This document shows positions 33,535-41,316 of a DNA stretch of 47,600 nt, piece by piece. A model generated the notes under the pieces. It saw only the letters and a program-made list of their open reading frames with translations. It was not told the DNA's origin and made no database searches. The translations under genes were made by a program, and so were the position numbers. Each line of letters starts with the position of its first letter. Position 1 is the stretch's first letter. The stretch is from positions 1 through 47,600 of the forward strand of contig CANRKV010000001.1 in the NCBI GenBank assembly GCA_947631305.1, written 5' to 3'. This stretch comes from an uncultured Jeotgalicoccus sp. GTDB taxonomy: Bacteria > Bacillota > Bacilli > Staphylococcales > Salinicoccaceae.

Positions 33535-34428
33535 ATGAAAATCAGAAAAGCTTTAAAAAATACCCGGTTCGAAAAGATAAGACTATCATTTAACTCAGAG
33601 TTTACAGTGCAGACGTTAATTAACGTTCTGACCATCATCGTAGGATCGTTTCTATTCGCTATCGGTGTTAACAGCTTTATGATTGCAGGAAACCTCGGTG
33701 AAGGCGGCTTCATCGGTCTCTCGATTATTTTATTTTATGCTTACGGAATACCGACAGCATTATCAAACTTAATAATGAACTTCATAATACTTATCGTCGG
33801 CTTTAAATTTTTAGGCAGACGCTCAATGCTTTATACAATATTCACGATTCCAATGACATCATTAGCCCTGTGGATAACGGAATCCTGGCATATACAAACA
33901 GATGAAATTTTAATTAACACAGTATTCGGCGGGCTGTTTATCGGAATGGGTATCGGTCTGATTATCCGTATCGGTTCAACAACAGCCGGGACAACACTGC
34001 TTGCCAAAATGGCAAATAAATTTCTCGACGTCAATGTTTCATATGCGCTGCTGTTCTTCGATTTAATTGTTATTACAATCGGGCTGACAGTAATGTCACT
34101 TGAACAGGTACTCTTAACAGTTATTGCATTATACATCGCAACGAAAGTTATGGACTTCATTATTGAAGGTATGAACCCGAAAAAAGCAGTCACTATTATT
34201 TCAAGAGACCCGGATCTGTTAGCGAACTTAATCAATACGAAAATACACCGTGGTGTTACGATATTAGACGGACACGGCTACTATTCAAAAGAAGAAAAAG
34301 ACATATTATTTGTTGTTATTAATAAATCACAGCTTAACCGTCTGAAACGACTTATTAAAGCGAATGACGATCAGGCATTTGTCGTGGTGCACGATGTAAA
34401 CAGTGTACTGGGAAATTATCTGATTTAA
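33535..34428 (+). CDS. YitT family membrane protein (DUF161 / DUF2179)
   Basis: The 297-residue protein has a five- or six-helix membrane domain starting IGVNSFMIAGNLGEGGFIGLSIILFYAYGIPTAL, GSTTAGTTLLAKMANKFLDVNVSYALLFFDL, and a C-terminal cytoplasmic DUF2179 domain (about residues 215-297) with SRDPDLLANLI and LFVVINKSQLNRL. GGGGGA precedes the ATG. Such proteins are common in Bacillota; transport function is proposed but not established. It stands alone. Confidence 0.88.
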   Translation: MKIRKALKNTRFEKIRLSFNSEFTVQTLINVLTIIVGSFLFAIGVNSFMIAGNLGEGGFIGLSIILFYAYGIPTALSNLIMNFIILIVGFKFLGRRSMLYTIFTIPMTSLALWITESWHIQTDEILINTVFGGLFIGMGIGLIIRIGSTTAGTTLLAKMANKFLDVNVSYALLFFDLIVITIGLTVMSLEQVLLTVIALYIATKVMDFIIEGMNPKKAVTIISRDPDLLANLINTKIHRGVTILDGHGYYSKEEKDILFVVINKSQLNRLKRLIKANDDQAFVVVHDVNSVLGNYLI

Positions 34429-34435
34429 TATATTT

Positions 34436-34475
34436 AAAAACCGCTGTATCTCAACTGAGATACAGCGGTTTTTTA
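34436..34475. terminator. Bidirectional terminator
   Basis: AAAAACCGCTGTATCTC and GAGATACAGCGGTTTTT are exact complements with a four-base loop. It serves yitT on one strand and the methyltransferase on the other. Confidence 0.92.
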
Positions 34476-35243
34476 TCGTTTAACAGCACTTAAAAGTACA
34501 GCTTCTCCCTGGAACGATTCAATTTGGTTGTCCTGCTCCTCGATTCGGAATTTCCGTTTTACATCTTCACTGGCCTTCAGCATGATATCAGTAAGATTTT
34601 CTACCTCATCATCTGTTAGATGCATGCGGGTGCACCAGTCTTCAAATTCAAAGTGTTTCTCAAAACGGTGCATTTCATGGATTTCAAAGTTTTCCATCTC
34701 AAGCATGTGCAGCCACTCTGTTTTCTTCCAGGCGCGGAAATGACTGTAGTCACGCAGCTTTTCGATTTTATTATAGAAATAATCAAATTCATCTTTTTCA
34801 GGAGCTGCATTGTCATTCAAAAGGAAACGGCCGCCAGGTTTAAGTACACGGGAGACTTCCTTTATAAATTCTTTAATATTTGGGAAGTGGTGGGGTGCAA
34901 TACGGCATGTAACAATATCAAATGTTTCATCGTCAAAAGGCATGTTCTCAGCATCACCTTCAACAAATTCTACATTGGAATGTCCGTTGTCCGTAATGAA
35001 TTTCTCTGCAGAGGCAAGCATTTCCGGTGTGAGGTCGAGAGCAGTTACTTGCTTAACAAGCGGAGCGAGCGCATTCGCTGTATGTCCGCCGCCTGTTGCA
35101 GCATCGAGTGCAAGGTCCGAATTTTCAGCCTGTGCCATTTCTATTAACGTATTCAAATCACCGCCAAGACGGTGTATTTTACTGCTGACGTAAGAATCAG
35201 CACTCCTCGCGAACTGTTTTTTAACATCCTCTTTAATATCCAT
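34473..35243 (-). CDS. Class I SAM-dependent methyltransferase (UbiE/COQ5-like)
   Basis: The 256-residue protein carries motif I ALDAATGGGHTANALAPL, LTPEMLASAEKFI, FVEGDAENMPFDDETFDIVTCRIAPHHFPNI and LKPGGRFLLNDNAAP. This pattern is the UbiE-like small-molecule group. ATG 35243 is preferred over the ATG three codons earlier because AAGGGG abuts the latter. It is a single gene. Acceptor unknown. Confidence 0.88.
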   Translation of the reverse strand: MDIKEDVKKQFARSADSYVSSKIHRLGGDLNTLIEMAQAENSDLALDAATGGGHTANALAPLVKQVTALDLTPEMLASAEKFITDNGHSNVEFVEGDAENMPFDDETFDIVTCRIAPHHFPNIKEFIKEVSRVLKPGGRFLLNDNAAPEKDEFDYFYNKIEKLRDYSHFRAWKKTEWLHMLEMENFEIHEMHRFEKHFEFEDWCTRMHLTDDEVENLTDIMLKASEDVKRKFRIEEQDNQIESFQGEAVLLSAVKR

Positions 35244-35384
35244 AAATACCATCCCCTTATCATTTTATGACTGAATAATTAGATATCTATCTTAATTTGA
35301 TTTTATCACTATTAAATAATAAGTAAAATCTATCATTATTATTTAAAGTCATAACTTAAAGTTATTTATTTGCGGAGCGAAAAT

Positions 35385-35930
35385 TTAATACGGACTGTGA
35401 ATGCTGAAGTAAATTACGTAAACGATAATCCACACACAAAGCCATATTATAATTTTCACACGCATGGAAAGTTTCCTAAATATATAATGCGACAACACAT
35501 ATGCGATTACGGATACTGCTAAAAAACGCAGCAGTCTTGCCGGAATTGTAAATACAAGAAACAGTACGATTCCCGTATACTCTGGTGCAGCTGAGGCAAA
35601 CAGTTTATATGGTACGCCAAATAGGGGACCGGTAATCAGTGCGGTAAATGTGCTGTCTGCCATAGAGTTATGAACATGTTCTATCATATATTCATGAACA
35701 GCGGGAATGCTGAGCATCATTGTTTCGACATACTCAGAATTAAAACTGCTCCATATAAATATTATTATGCCGCCGAGCATTGCTCCGGTTACGGCGACTA
35801 AATTCGCGTACAGTACAAATTTAAGTTTCTTCGTCTTGAGGGCATACATCGACAAAATAACATCCGGAATGATAAAAAACCACGTTGCTTCACTCAGGCC
35901 CCATATAAATATAATAATCATCATTACCAT
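35385..35930 (-). CDS. Small membrane protein of the lipid operon
   Basis: The 181-residue protein has about five or six hydrophobic helices and starts MVMMIIIFIWGLSEATWFFI, with GPLFGVPYKLFASAA and FTIPARLLRFLAVSVIAY. The segments recall the DedA/YqaA-like membrane group, but the match is loose. Its start overlaps the end of the acyltransferase gene by seven bases, so it is the last gene of the lipid operon. The exact start is uncertain (ATG at 35930 or 35924). It may handle the lipid product across the membrane; this is a guess. Confidence 0.65.
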   Translation of the reverse strand: MVMMIIIFIWGLSEATWFFIIPDVILSMYALKTKKLKFVLYANLVAVTGAMLGGIIIFIWSSFNSEYVETMMLSIPAVHEYMIEHVHNSMADSTFTALITGPLFGVPYKLFASAAPEYTGIVLFLVFTIPARLLRFLAVSVIAYVLSHYIFRKLSMRVKIIIWLCVWIIVYVIYFSIHSPY

Positions 35931-36550
35931 TCGTTAAATTGTCCTTCCTCCTGCAATGCATCCATACGTTCGTTCATTTCAATCATAAAATCATTGCGGT
36001 TGTCGGTATAGAAAAATTTATCCCCAACAAATATATCAACAAAAAACGGCACAAAAACAAATGATCCTTTTGGCAGTGCTTTACCGAGCCCGTGTATAAA
36101 CAGCGGCACTATTGGCACTTCCGGTTTTTCACGCATCAGATAATATATGCCGCTTTTATATTTACTCAGCTGTTCTGCTTCGCCGCGGGATCCTTCAGGG
36201 AATAATATAATAATGCCATTATCGTCCAGCGCTTCAAGTACAGGTTTGAACATTCCTCTGAAGTCGCGTGTCATCTTCCGTTCTATCGGAATAATGTTCA
36301 TCACTTTTGTCGAGAAGAAGGCAAGGAACTTATTCTTCATAAAATAATCTCCGGCTGCAACAGGACGTACTTTTGCAAAGCTTTTTCCTCTGAATAAAGA
36401 CATCAGCACAAGTGTATCAAGGTGGCTGTTATGGTTTGCAATAATTACACAAGGGCCTTTATCCGGCAGCTTATTCCTGCCGCGTATATTCAGTCCTAAG
36501 ACAAATAAGATGACTGGTCTTACTAACAGAGCAAACAGTATATTTTTCAT
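35924..36550 (-). CDS. PlsC-like 1-acylglycerol-3-phosphate acyltransferase
   Basis: The 208-residue membrane-associated protein has the acyltransferase boxes ANHNSHLDTL (NHx4D catalytic pair), RKMTRDFRG and FPEGSRGEAEQL, followed by PIVPLFIHGL. It would transfer a fatty acyl chain to a lysophospholipid. I prefer ATG 36550 after AGGTG; ATG 36556 and GTG 36559 are alternatives. It is in the same operon as a CdsA-like and a CDP-alcohol transferase gene. Whether it is the main cell PlsC cannot be told. Confidence 0.87.
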   Translation of the reverse strand: MKNILFALLVRPVILFVLGLNIRGRNKLPDKGPCVIIANHNSHLDTLVLMSLFRGKSFAKVRPVAAGDYFMKNKFLAFFSTKVMNIIPIERKMTRDFRGMFKPVLEALDDNGIIILFPEGSRGEAEQLSKYKSGIYYLMREKPEVPIVPLFIHGLGKALPKGSFVFVPFFVDIFVGDKFFYTDNRNDFMIEMNERMDALQEEGQFNEW

Positions 36551-36559
36551 AATCATCAC

Positions 36560-37498
36560 CTAAAAGTAGAAGTATCTCGTAAAGTGGAAAAACAGCGGTG
36601 CAGTATATGTCAGCGAATCTACACGGTCCAGTATCCCGCCGTGTCCGGGAATTATTGCCGAAGTATCTTTAATGTTTAAATCACGTTTTAATGCAGAGAT
36701 ATTAACGTCACCGATAAAACCGGTTAAGCCGATGTACAATCCGGCGATGATGCTCGCAAGGAGCGAGAAAGGCGTAATTAAAGGAGCTAAAATAACGGCG
36801 AGCACAGTCGTTGTCAGCACGCCGCCGATAAATCCGGCCCACGTTTTATTCGGTGATACTTTCGGAATAATTTTCTTTTTGCCGAGCATTTTTCCCCATA
36901 TGAACTGTGCCACATCGTTCGCCTGAGTGAGGACTACTAAAAACAGCACAAGCCCCGCACCGGCGACGCTTTCTTCACGTCCCGGCAGTACGAGCAGAAA
37001 GGCTAAGTGAGACAGCCCGAAGACCATGAGCATGACTCCCCATTGAACCGTTGCGATGGAACGGAGAAAGTTTTTTGTCTCCCCGACGATAATTGCCTGA
37101 ATAGGAATCAGCAGAAACATGTAGACGGGAATGAACACGATAAACATTCCGTACCAGCCTAAGTATATTAATAAAAACTGGATAGGAATCGTCATATACG
37201 CCCAGAACAGTACAAGACGGTGTGCCCGATTAAACGGAATGAGCGAAAAATATTCTTTTAAAGCAAGGAAGCAGAGCAGCGCCATAAAGATAAGTGAAAT
37301 TGTTGAATGAATAATGAGAGCGAATGTAAAGATTATAAACATTAACCACCACGAGCGGATGCGCATTTCTACTTCTTTCAGTCCGCTGCTGTTATTTTTC
37401 TGCTTCATTATTTTAGTAATAATAGTAGAAATTATCAGCACGGCAACAATTCCAATTAATACGTAAAGTACTTCGTCTGTCAGTAAATTTATATTCAT
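36560..37498 (-). CDS. CdsA-like phosphatidate cytidylyltransferase
   Basis: The 312-residue polytopic protein contains the CDS signature near its C terminus: SALKRDLNIKDTSAIIPGHGG followed by ILDRVDSL, and ANDVAQFIWGK...KVSPNKTWAGFIGG in the middle. The enzyme would form CDP-activated lipid from phosphatidate and CTP. Its start overlaps the CDP-alcohol transferase end by four bases (ATGA type). GGAGGAA precedes it. A CdsA for bulk phospholipid is normally next to uppS; this copy sits in a separate lipid operon, so it may be a dedicated second copy. Confidence 0.9.
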   Translation of the reverse strand: MNINLLTDEVLYVLIGIVAVLIISTIITKIMKQKNNSSGLKEVEMRIRSWWLMFIIFTFALIIHSTISLIFMALLCFLALKEYFSLIPFNRAHRLVLFWAYMTIPIQFLLIYLGWYGMFIVFIPVYMFLLIPIQAIIVGETKNFLRSIATVQWGVMLMVFGLSHLAFLLVLPGREESVAGAGLVLFLVVLTQANDVAQFIWGKMLGKKKIIPKVSPNKTWAGFIGGVLTTTVLAVILAPLITPFSLLASIIAGLYIGLTGFIGDVNISALKRDLNIKDTSAIIPGHGGILDRVDSLTYTAPLFFHFTRYFYF

Positions 37499-38100
37499 TG
37501 TGATTCCTCCAGTCCGCCGAGTACGCGTTTATAAATATTAACTGCTATTAATACTGAGGCGATAGTGAACACGATATGTAAGTACGGCTCGAGCGGGATA
37601 TTGAACAGCAGCAATACTGCAACAGCACCGATTAAAAATGCGCGGTCGCTTTTTCCCATCGGTCCGTCATAGTGCCGTTCACCAGCTGTGACTTCCGACA
37701 GGACTCCGGCCATTTCACTAATAATTGACAGTGAAATAAAAATAATTACACTCGCCGGAAAGGTTTGAGTGAGGAGTAAAAAAGGAATGAATAATGCAGT
37801 ATCACTGATGACATCTGTCAGTTCATTTAAAAACTTTCCGAGACGGCTTTGTAAGTTGAATTTTTTCGCAAGAACCCCGTCAATCGCGTTCATCGCCATA
37901 CGGACAAACATGAATATTGGAATGACGGCATAGATCCAGGATGATTCATAATTAAAATAAAAAAGCACACCTATAATAATTGATAATAGGCATGCTGATA
38001 TTGTCACCTGATTCGGGGTGACATGATTTTTATGAAGAAGATTTACGAGCGGCATAAGCATCTGCTGGAATTTTGGTTTTAATTCATAAATGCTGATCAT
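37495..38100 (-). CDS. CDP-alcohol phosphatidyltransferase-like protein with Asn at two motif Asp positions
   Basis: The 201-residue membrane protein has the CDP-alcohol transferase motif region NAIDGVLAKK...RLGKFLNELTD (residues 71-96). In the canonical motif D1xxD2GxxAR..GxxxD3xxxD4, D1 is Asn71 and D3 is Asn92 here, the usual Arg is Lys79, while D2 (Asp74) and D4 (Asp96) are kept. I recall that the enterobacterial YnbA family also reads with Asn at these places and sits next to a CdsA homologue, so this may be a family trait. It would join an alcohol or sugar to a CDP-lipid; product unknown. GGAGTGA precedes the ATG. Confidence 0.82.
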   Translation of the reverse strand: MISIYELKPKFQQMLMPLVNLLHKNHVTPNQVTISACLLSIIIGVLFYFNYESSWIYAVIPIFMFVRMAMNAIDGVLAKKFNLQSRLGKFLNELTDVISDTALFIPFLLLTQTFPASVIIFISLSIISEMAGVLSEVTAGERHYDGPMGKSDRAFLIGAVAVLLLFNIPLEPYLHIVFTIASVLIAVNIYKRVLGGLEESQ

Positions 38101-38132
38101 TTAAAATCACTCCAATATTCTATAGTCAAAAG

Positions 38133-38561
38133 CTAATATTTAATTTCCCGATCGAGCAGATACAATATAATATTGTCGTTTTCTGCGATGAGTTTAAAGC
38201 CTTTGTACTGCAGCCATGTTCTCGAAAAAGAAGTACGGTAATATTCATGTGAAAGTATGTAAATTTTACTGACATCTGCTGCTTCTGTTAAATATGCATC
38301 GAGCAGCTTTGAACCGATGCCGGGAGTAGGATGACCTGCGTGCATTACAATCTCAGCAATATACTGATTGTGATTGCCGTCGCCGCTTGAGCGGATAATA
38401 CCGATCAGCTGATTATCGTCGATCACACTGATACAGTAATCAGAATTTAAAATGCTGCTGTAAAGCTGATCGTAATCAGTATAAAGCTCAGTATCTCCGG
38501 AAGTGTAAAGTTCGACGACATCGTCCTGTGACATGTTTTTCTCAGCTGTAATAATAACCAT
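38133..38561 (-). CDS. GNAT-like acetyltransferase, first gene of the lipid operon
   Basis: The 142-residue protein has a GNAT-like core with CISVIDDNQLIGIIRSSGDG, AEIVMHAGHPTPGIGSKLLDAYL (loop PGIGSKL for the acetyl-CoA pyrophosphate) and FSRTWLQYKGFKLI. GGGGTGA precedes the ATG. A 32-base gap separates it from the CDP-alcohol transferase gene, so it is likely the lead gene of the operon and divergent from the SRPBCC gene. Acceptor unknown. Confidence 0.78.
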   Translation of the reverse strand: MVIITAEKNMSQDDVVELYTSGDTELYTDYDQLYSSILNSDYCISVIDDNQLIGIIRSSGDGNHNQYIAEIVMHAGHPTPGIGSKLLDAYLTEAADVSKIYILSHEYYRTSFSRTWLQYKGFKLIAENDNIILYLLDREIKY

Positions 38562-38614
38562 GATTCACCCCGTAATTAATGTAAGTAATTAATTATATCA
38601 AGAATTTTCAGATA

Positions 38615-38643
38615 TTGAAAGATGGCGTGTGGTTGTTTATAAT
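38615..38643 (+). promoter_or_regulatory. Promoter of the SRPBCC / 5-oxoproline operon
   Basis: TTGAAA (38615-38620), 17 bases, then TATAAT (38638-38643). The first gene starts about 69 bases downstream. The divergent GNAT gene start is about 54 bases from the -35. No further promoter was seen before pxpB, so the SRPBCC gene and the pxp genes probably share it. Confidence 0.72.
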
Positions 38644-38711
38644 CATAACTGTATACGGTTTCAAAGAAAAGTGAAATGTAAATAAAATACTTTAGAAACA
38701 GGGTGTTGTAA

Positions 38712-39137
38712 ATGGAGCTTCAATTATATTTTTATCATCATGAAATAAGTATGTCGCCGGAGACGGTATTCAGTACGATTAATAATGATGAAAAACTATT
38801 AAATACTATAGAAAAACTAACGGATATTGAGTACATAAACAGCACTCCAGGCTCGAGAGAGGCAGGCACGAGAGGAATACTTCAATACAATGGTGATGCT
38901 GTTGAAGCTGAAATTGTCCAGTACAGAGCGGACAGAAGAATCGAAGTGGAGTTAGAAATTCCAGCGGGGACATTAGTAGCGATGTTTAATATCGTGCCGG
39001 TGGAAGACCGTTCTGAAGTGACGATATCGGCAAAACTCTTTACTGATTCCGCAGTGAGTTTTGCACTTTATGCACTTAAAATACCTGCTGTTAAAAAACA
39101 GTTTAATAAAGATATGAAGAGACTGGAACGTAACTAG
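38712..39137 (+). CDS. SRPBCC (START-like) domain protein
   Basis: The 141-residue protein reads MELQLYFYHHEISMSPETVF..., with GTRGILQYNGDAVEAEIVQYRADRRIEVELEIPAG and VPVEDRSEVTISAKLF, the strand pattern of polyketide cyclase-like SRPBCC folds. These bind hydrophobic ligands or act as small enzymes. It is 33 bases upstream of pxpB and may be co-transcribed. Function not identified. Confidence 0.72.
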   Translation: MELQLYFYHHEISMSPETVFSTINNDEKLLNTIEKLTDIEYINSTPGSREAGTRGILQYNGDAVEAEIVQYRADRRIEVELEIPAGTLVAMFNIVPVEDRSEVTISAKLFTDSAVSFALYALKIPAVKKQFNKDMKRLERN

Positions 39138-39170
39138 CATCTCTATGCATTAACCGGGAGGAGACCAGGA

Positions 39171-39899
39171 ATGGAAGTAAAACAGTACGCAGAAGATGCA
39201 CTCACGATTAATCTCGGCAGCGAAGTTGATGAAAAAATTAACAGGCAGCTTGTGCAGCTGAAATCGGCTGTAACACAGCTTGAATTAGAAGGTATTACTG
39301 ATATCGTTTTGTCTTATACGAGTCTGATTATTTACTTCGATGTGCTTAAAGCAGATTCCAAAAAAATAACAGCAGCTTTAAAAACGCTGGATTTGACTGA
39401 ACTGGAAGACATGGAATATGCATATAAAGTCGTTAAAATACCGGTGTGCTACGGTGGAGAATTTGGGCCGGATATCGAACGTTTTAAAGAAAACGGTCTA
39501 ACACCGGAAGAGGTAATCCATACGCACAGCGACACAGAGTATCTTGTCTACATGCTCGGATTTATGCCGGGATTTCCTTTCCTCGGAGGACTTAACGAAA
39601 AACTGTTTAAAGCGAGACTGGATTCGCCGCGAACTAATATTCCTGCAGGCTCCGTCGGTATCGGCGGACAGCAGACCGGCATGTATCCATTTGATTCCCC
39701 GGGAGGATGGAATCTCCTCGGAAGAACACCGGTTCCTTTATACGACAGCGCACGGGAAGATGCGATTCTGTATGAAGCCGGTGACAGAATTATTTATACG
39801 GCAATTGATGAAGAAGAATATGCCTGGATAAAAGAGGCATACGATAAAGGTGAATATACAGTCGAAACTGAATACAGAGGTGAAGAAGATGGCGCTTAA
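39171..39899 (+). CDS. pxpB: 5-oxoprolinase subunit B
   Basis: The 242-residue KipI-family protein has LVQLKSAVTQLELEGITDIVLSYTSLIIYFD at the N terminus and the DUF213/allophanate-hydrolase-like core VIHTHSDTEYLVYMLGFMPGFPFLGGL, RTNIPAGSVGIGGQQTGMYPFDSPGGWNLLGRTP. With PxpC and PxpA it cleaves 5-oxoproline to glutamate with ATP. GGAGGAG precedes the ATG. Its end overlaps pxpC by eleven bases. Confidence 0.95.
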   Translation: MEVKQYAEDALTINLGSEVDEKINRQLVQLKSAVTQLELEGITDIVLSYTSLIIYFDVLKADSKKITAALKTLDLTELEDMEYAYKVVKIPVCYGGEFGPDIERFKENGLTPEEVIHTHSDTEYLVYMLGFMPGFPFLGGLNEKLFKARLDSPRTNIPAGSVGIGGQQTGMYPFDSPGGWNLLGRTPVPLYDSAREDAILYEAGDRIIYTAIDEEEYAWIKEAYDKGEYTVETEYRGEEDGA

Positions 39900-40878
39900 A
39901 ATAATAAATCCGGGATTGTTTACGACGGTGCAGGACCTCGGCCGTTACGGTTATGAATCTTACGGCTTCACACCTGCCGGCGCAATGGATTATGAAAGCT
40001 GTTACCTTGCGAATGCGCTGCTCGGTAATGACTATGACTGTGCCGTTCTTGAAATGACATTATATGGTGTGACTTTTGAAGTGCTGCACAGTACGAGTAT
40101 GGCCTCCTCAGGCGCGGATATGGAACTGACAATCAATAATCAGCCATTTGATACCGGTGCTGCTGTGGACCTTGTTAAAGGTGACGTGGTGAAATTCGGG
40201 GGTGTTGTAAAAGGTGCCCGTACATATGCAGCTTTCAGCGGCGGACTGGATCTGCCGAAAGAACTCGGGAGCTATGCAACGCATACGAGAAGCAGCATGG
40301 GCGGCTTTAAAGGAAGAGTGCTTAAAGCCGGAGATATTTTACCGGTTAAAGAAAAAACGGTCGAGCATCATTTCAGTAAAACAACTAAGGAACTGGATGA
40401 AGGCAATGAAATACGTTTTATTCCGGGCCAGCAGCATGACAGATTTGATGCTGAAAATAAAAAAATATTCACAACCAATGAATATACTGTAACGAAAGAC
40501 AGTGACCGGATGGGCTGCCGTCTTGACGGTGCGGTGGTTGAAGCAGCGGACGATAATGACATTTTAAGCGAACCGACGCAGTTCGGCAGCATTCAGGTAC
40601 CTAAAAACGGACAGCCGATTATTTTACTCGCTGACAGACAGACTGCAGGCGGTTATAAAAAAATCGGCACTGTTGCGAAAGTGGACCTTCCTAAAATTGC
40701 CCAGAAGAAACCGGGTGAGACAGTAACATTTAAAGAAATCAGCGTTGAAGAAGCAGCTCAGCTGTATAAAGACAGCCTCAGAGCTTTAACAGACGGTACC
40801 TATATTGAAACATCGGTGAAATTTGGATTGACAAGACGCCGGGATGCATTAAGTATCGTGCAATTAATGGAGGGATAA
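39889..40878 (+). CDS. pxpC: 5-oxoprolinase subunit C
   Basis: The 329-residue protein has the KipA-family pattern IINPGLFTTVQDLGRYGYESYGFTPAGAMDYESCYLANALLGN, GARTYAAFSGGLDLPKELGSYATHTRSSMGGFKGRVLK and PTQFGSIQVPKNGQPIILLADRQTAGGYKKIGTVAKVDLPK. I start at the ATG of MALKII inside the end of pxpB; the longer reading from 39850 is unlikely. It acts with PxpB and PxpA. Confidence 0.95.
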   Translation: MALKIINPGLFTTVQDLGRYGYESYGFTPAGAMDYESCYLANALLGNDYDCAVLEMTLYGVTFEVLHSTSMASSGADMELTINNQPFDTGAAVDLVKGDVVKFGGVVKGARTYAAFSGGLDLPKELGSYATHTRSSMGGFKGRVLKAGDILPVKEKTVEHHFSKTTKELDEGNEIRFIPGQQHDRFDAENKKIFTTNEYTVTKDSDRMGCRLDGAVVEAADDNDILSEPTQFGSIQVPKNGQPIILLADRQTAGGYKKIGTVAKVDLPKIAQKKPGETVTFKEISVEEAAQLYKDSLRALTDGTYIETSVKFGLTRRRDALSIVQLMEG

Positions 40879-40882
40879 GACG

Positions 40883-41314
40883 ATGGATTTTAAAGAGATT
40901 AAAAAACTGGTTAAATTATTAAAAGAAGAAGATTTGGCAGTACTCAGCATCTCGGATGATGATACACATATTCATATCGAGCAGAAAGGTACAGCAGTTT
41001 CAGCGGAGCCTGTGTCACAGGCCGGCTCTGCTCCAGCGGCTGTACAGAATGAAGCATCTTCAGGACTGGTTGAAATAACAGCGGGACAAATCGGCACATT
41101 TTATAATCAGAAAGATGAAAACAGCGAAGAGACATTTGTTTCAGTGGGAGACAAAATCGCCAAGGGCGACCAGGTCGGTTTTATCGAAGCGATGAAAGTG
41201 TTCAATGATGTAAAAAGCGACGTGGCAGGTGCAGTTGAAGAAATTACAGTGGCAAATGGAGATGCTGTGGAATTCGGCGACGTATTAATCCGTGTACGTC
41301 CGGAGGAGGCGTAG
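40883..41314 (+). CDS. Biotin carboxyl carrier protein of the oxoproline operon
   Basis: The 143-residue protein has an N-terminal helical piece, a Pro/Ala/Ser-rich linker (about residues 45-60), and a biotinyl domain with the lysine in EAMKV (usual EAMKM) and VGDKIAKGDQVGF before it. It is an AccB-type carrier. It begins five bases after pxpC and ends two bases before a biotin carboxylase. A biotin carboxylase/carrier pair beside pxp genes is a known Bacillota arrangement; whether it carboxylates an acyl-CoA or another substrate is unknown. Confidence 0.92.
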   Translation: MDFKEIKKLVKLLKEEDLAVLSISDDDTHIHIEQKGTAVSAEPVSQAGSAPAAVQNEASSGLVEITAGQIGTFYNQKDENSEETFVSVGDKIAKGDQVGFIEAMKVFNDVKSDVAGAVEEITVANGDAVEFGDVLIRVRPEEA

Positions 41315-41316
41315 CA

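Noticed and set aside
34620..35147. A 175-codon plus-strand ORF opposite the methyltransferase
   Set aside because: It is antisense to a clear methyltransferase with all SAM motifs and lacks recognisable domains.
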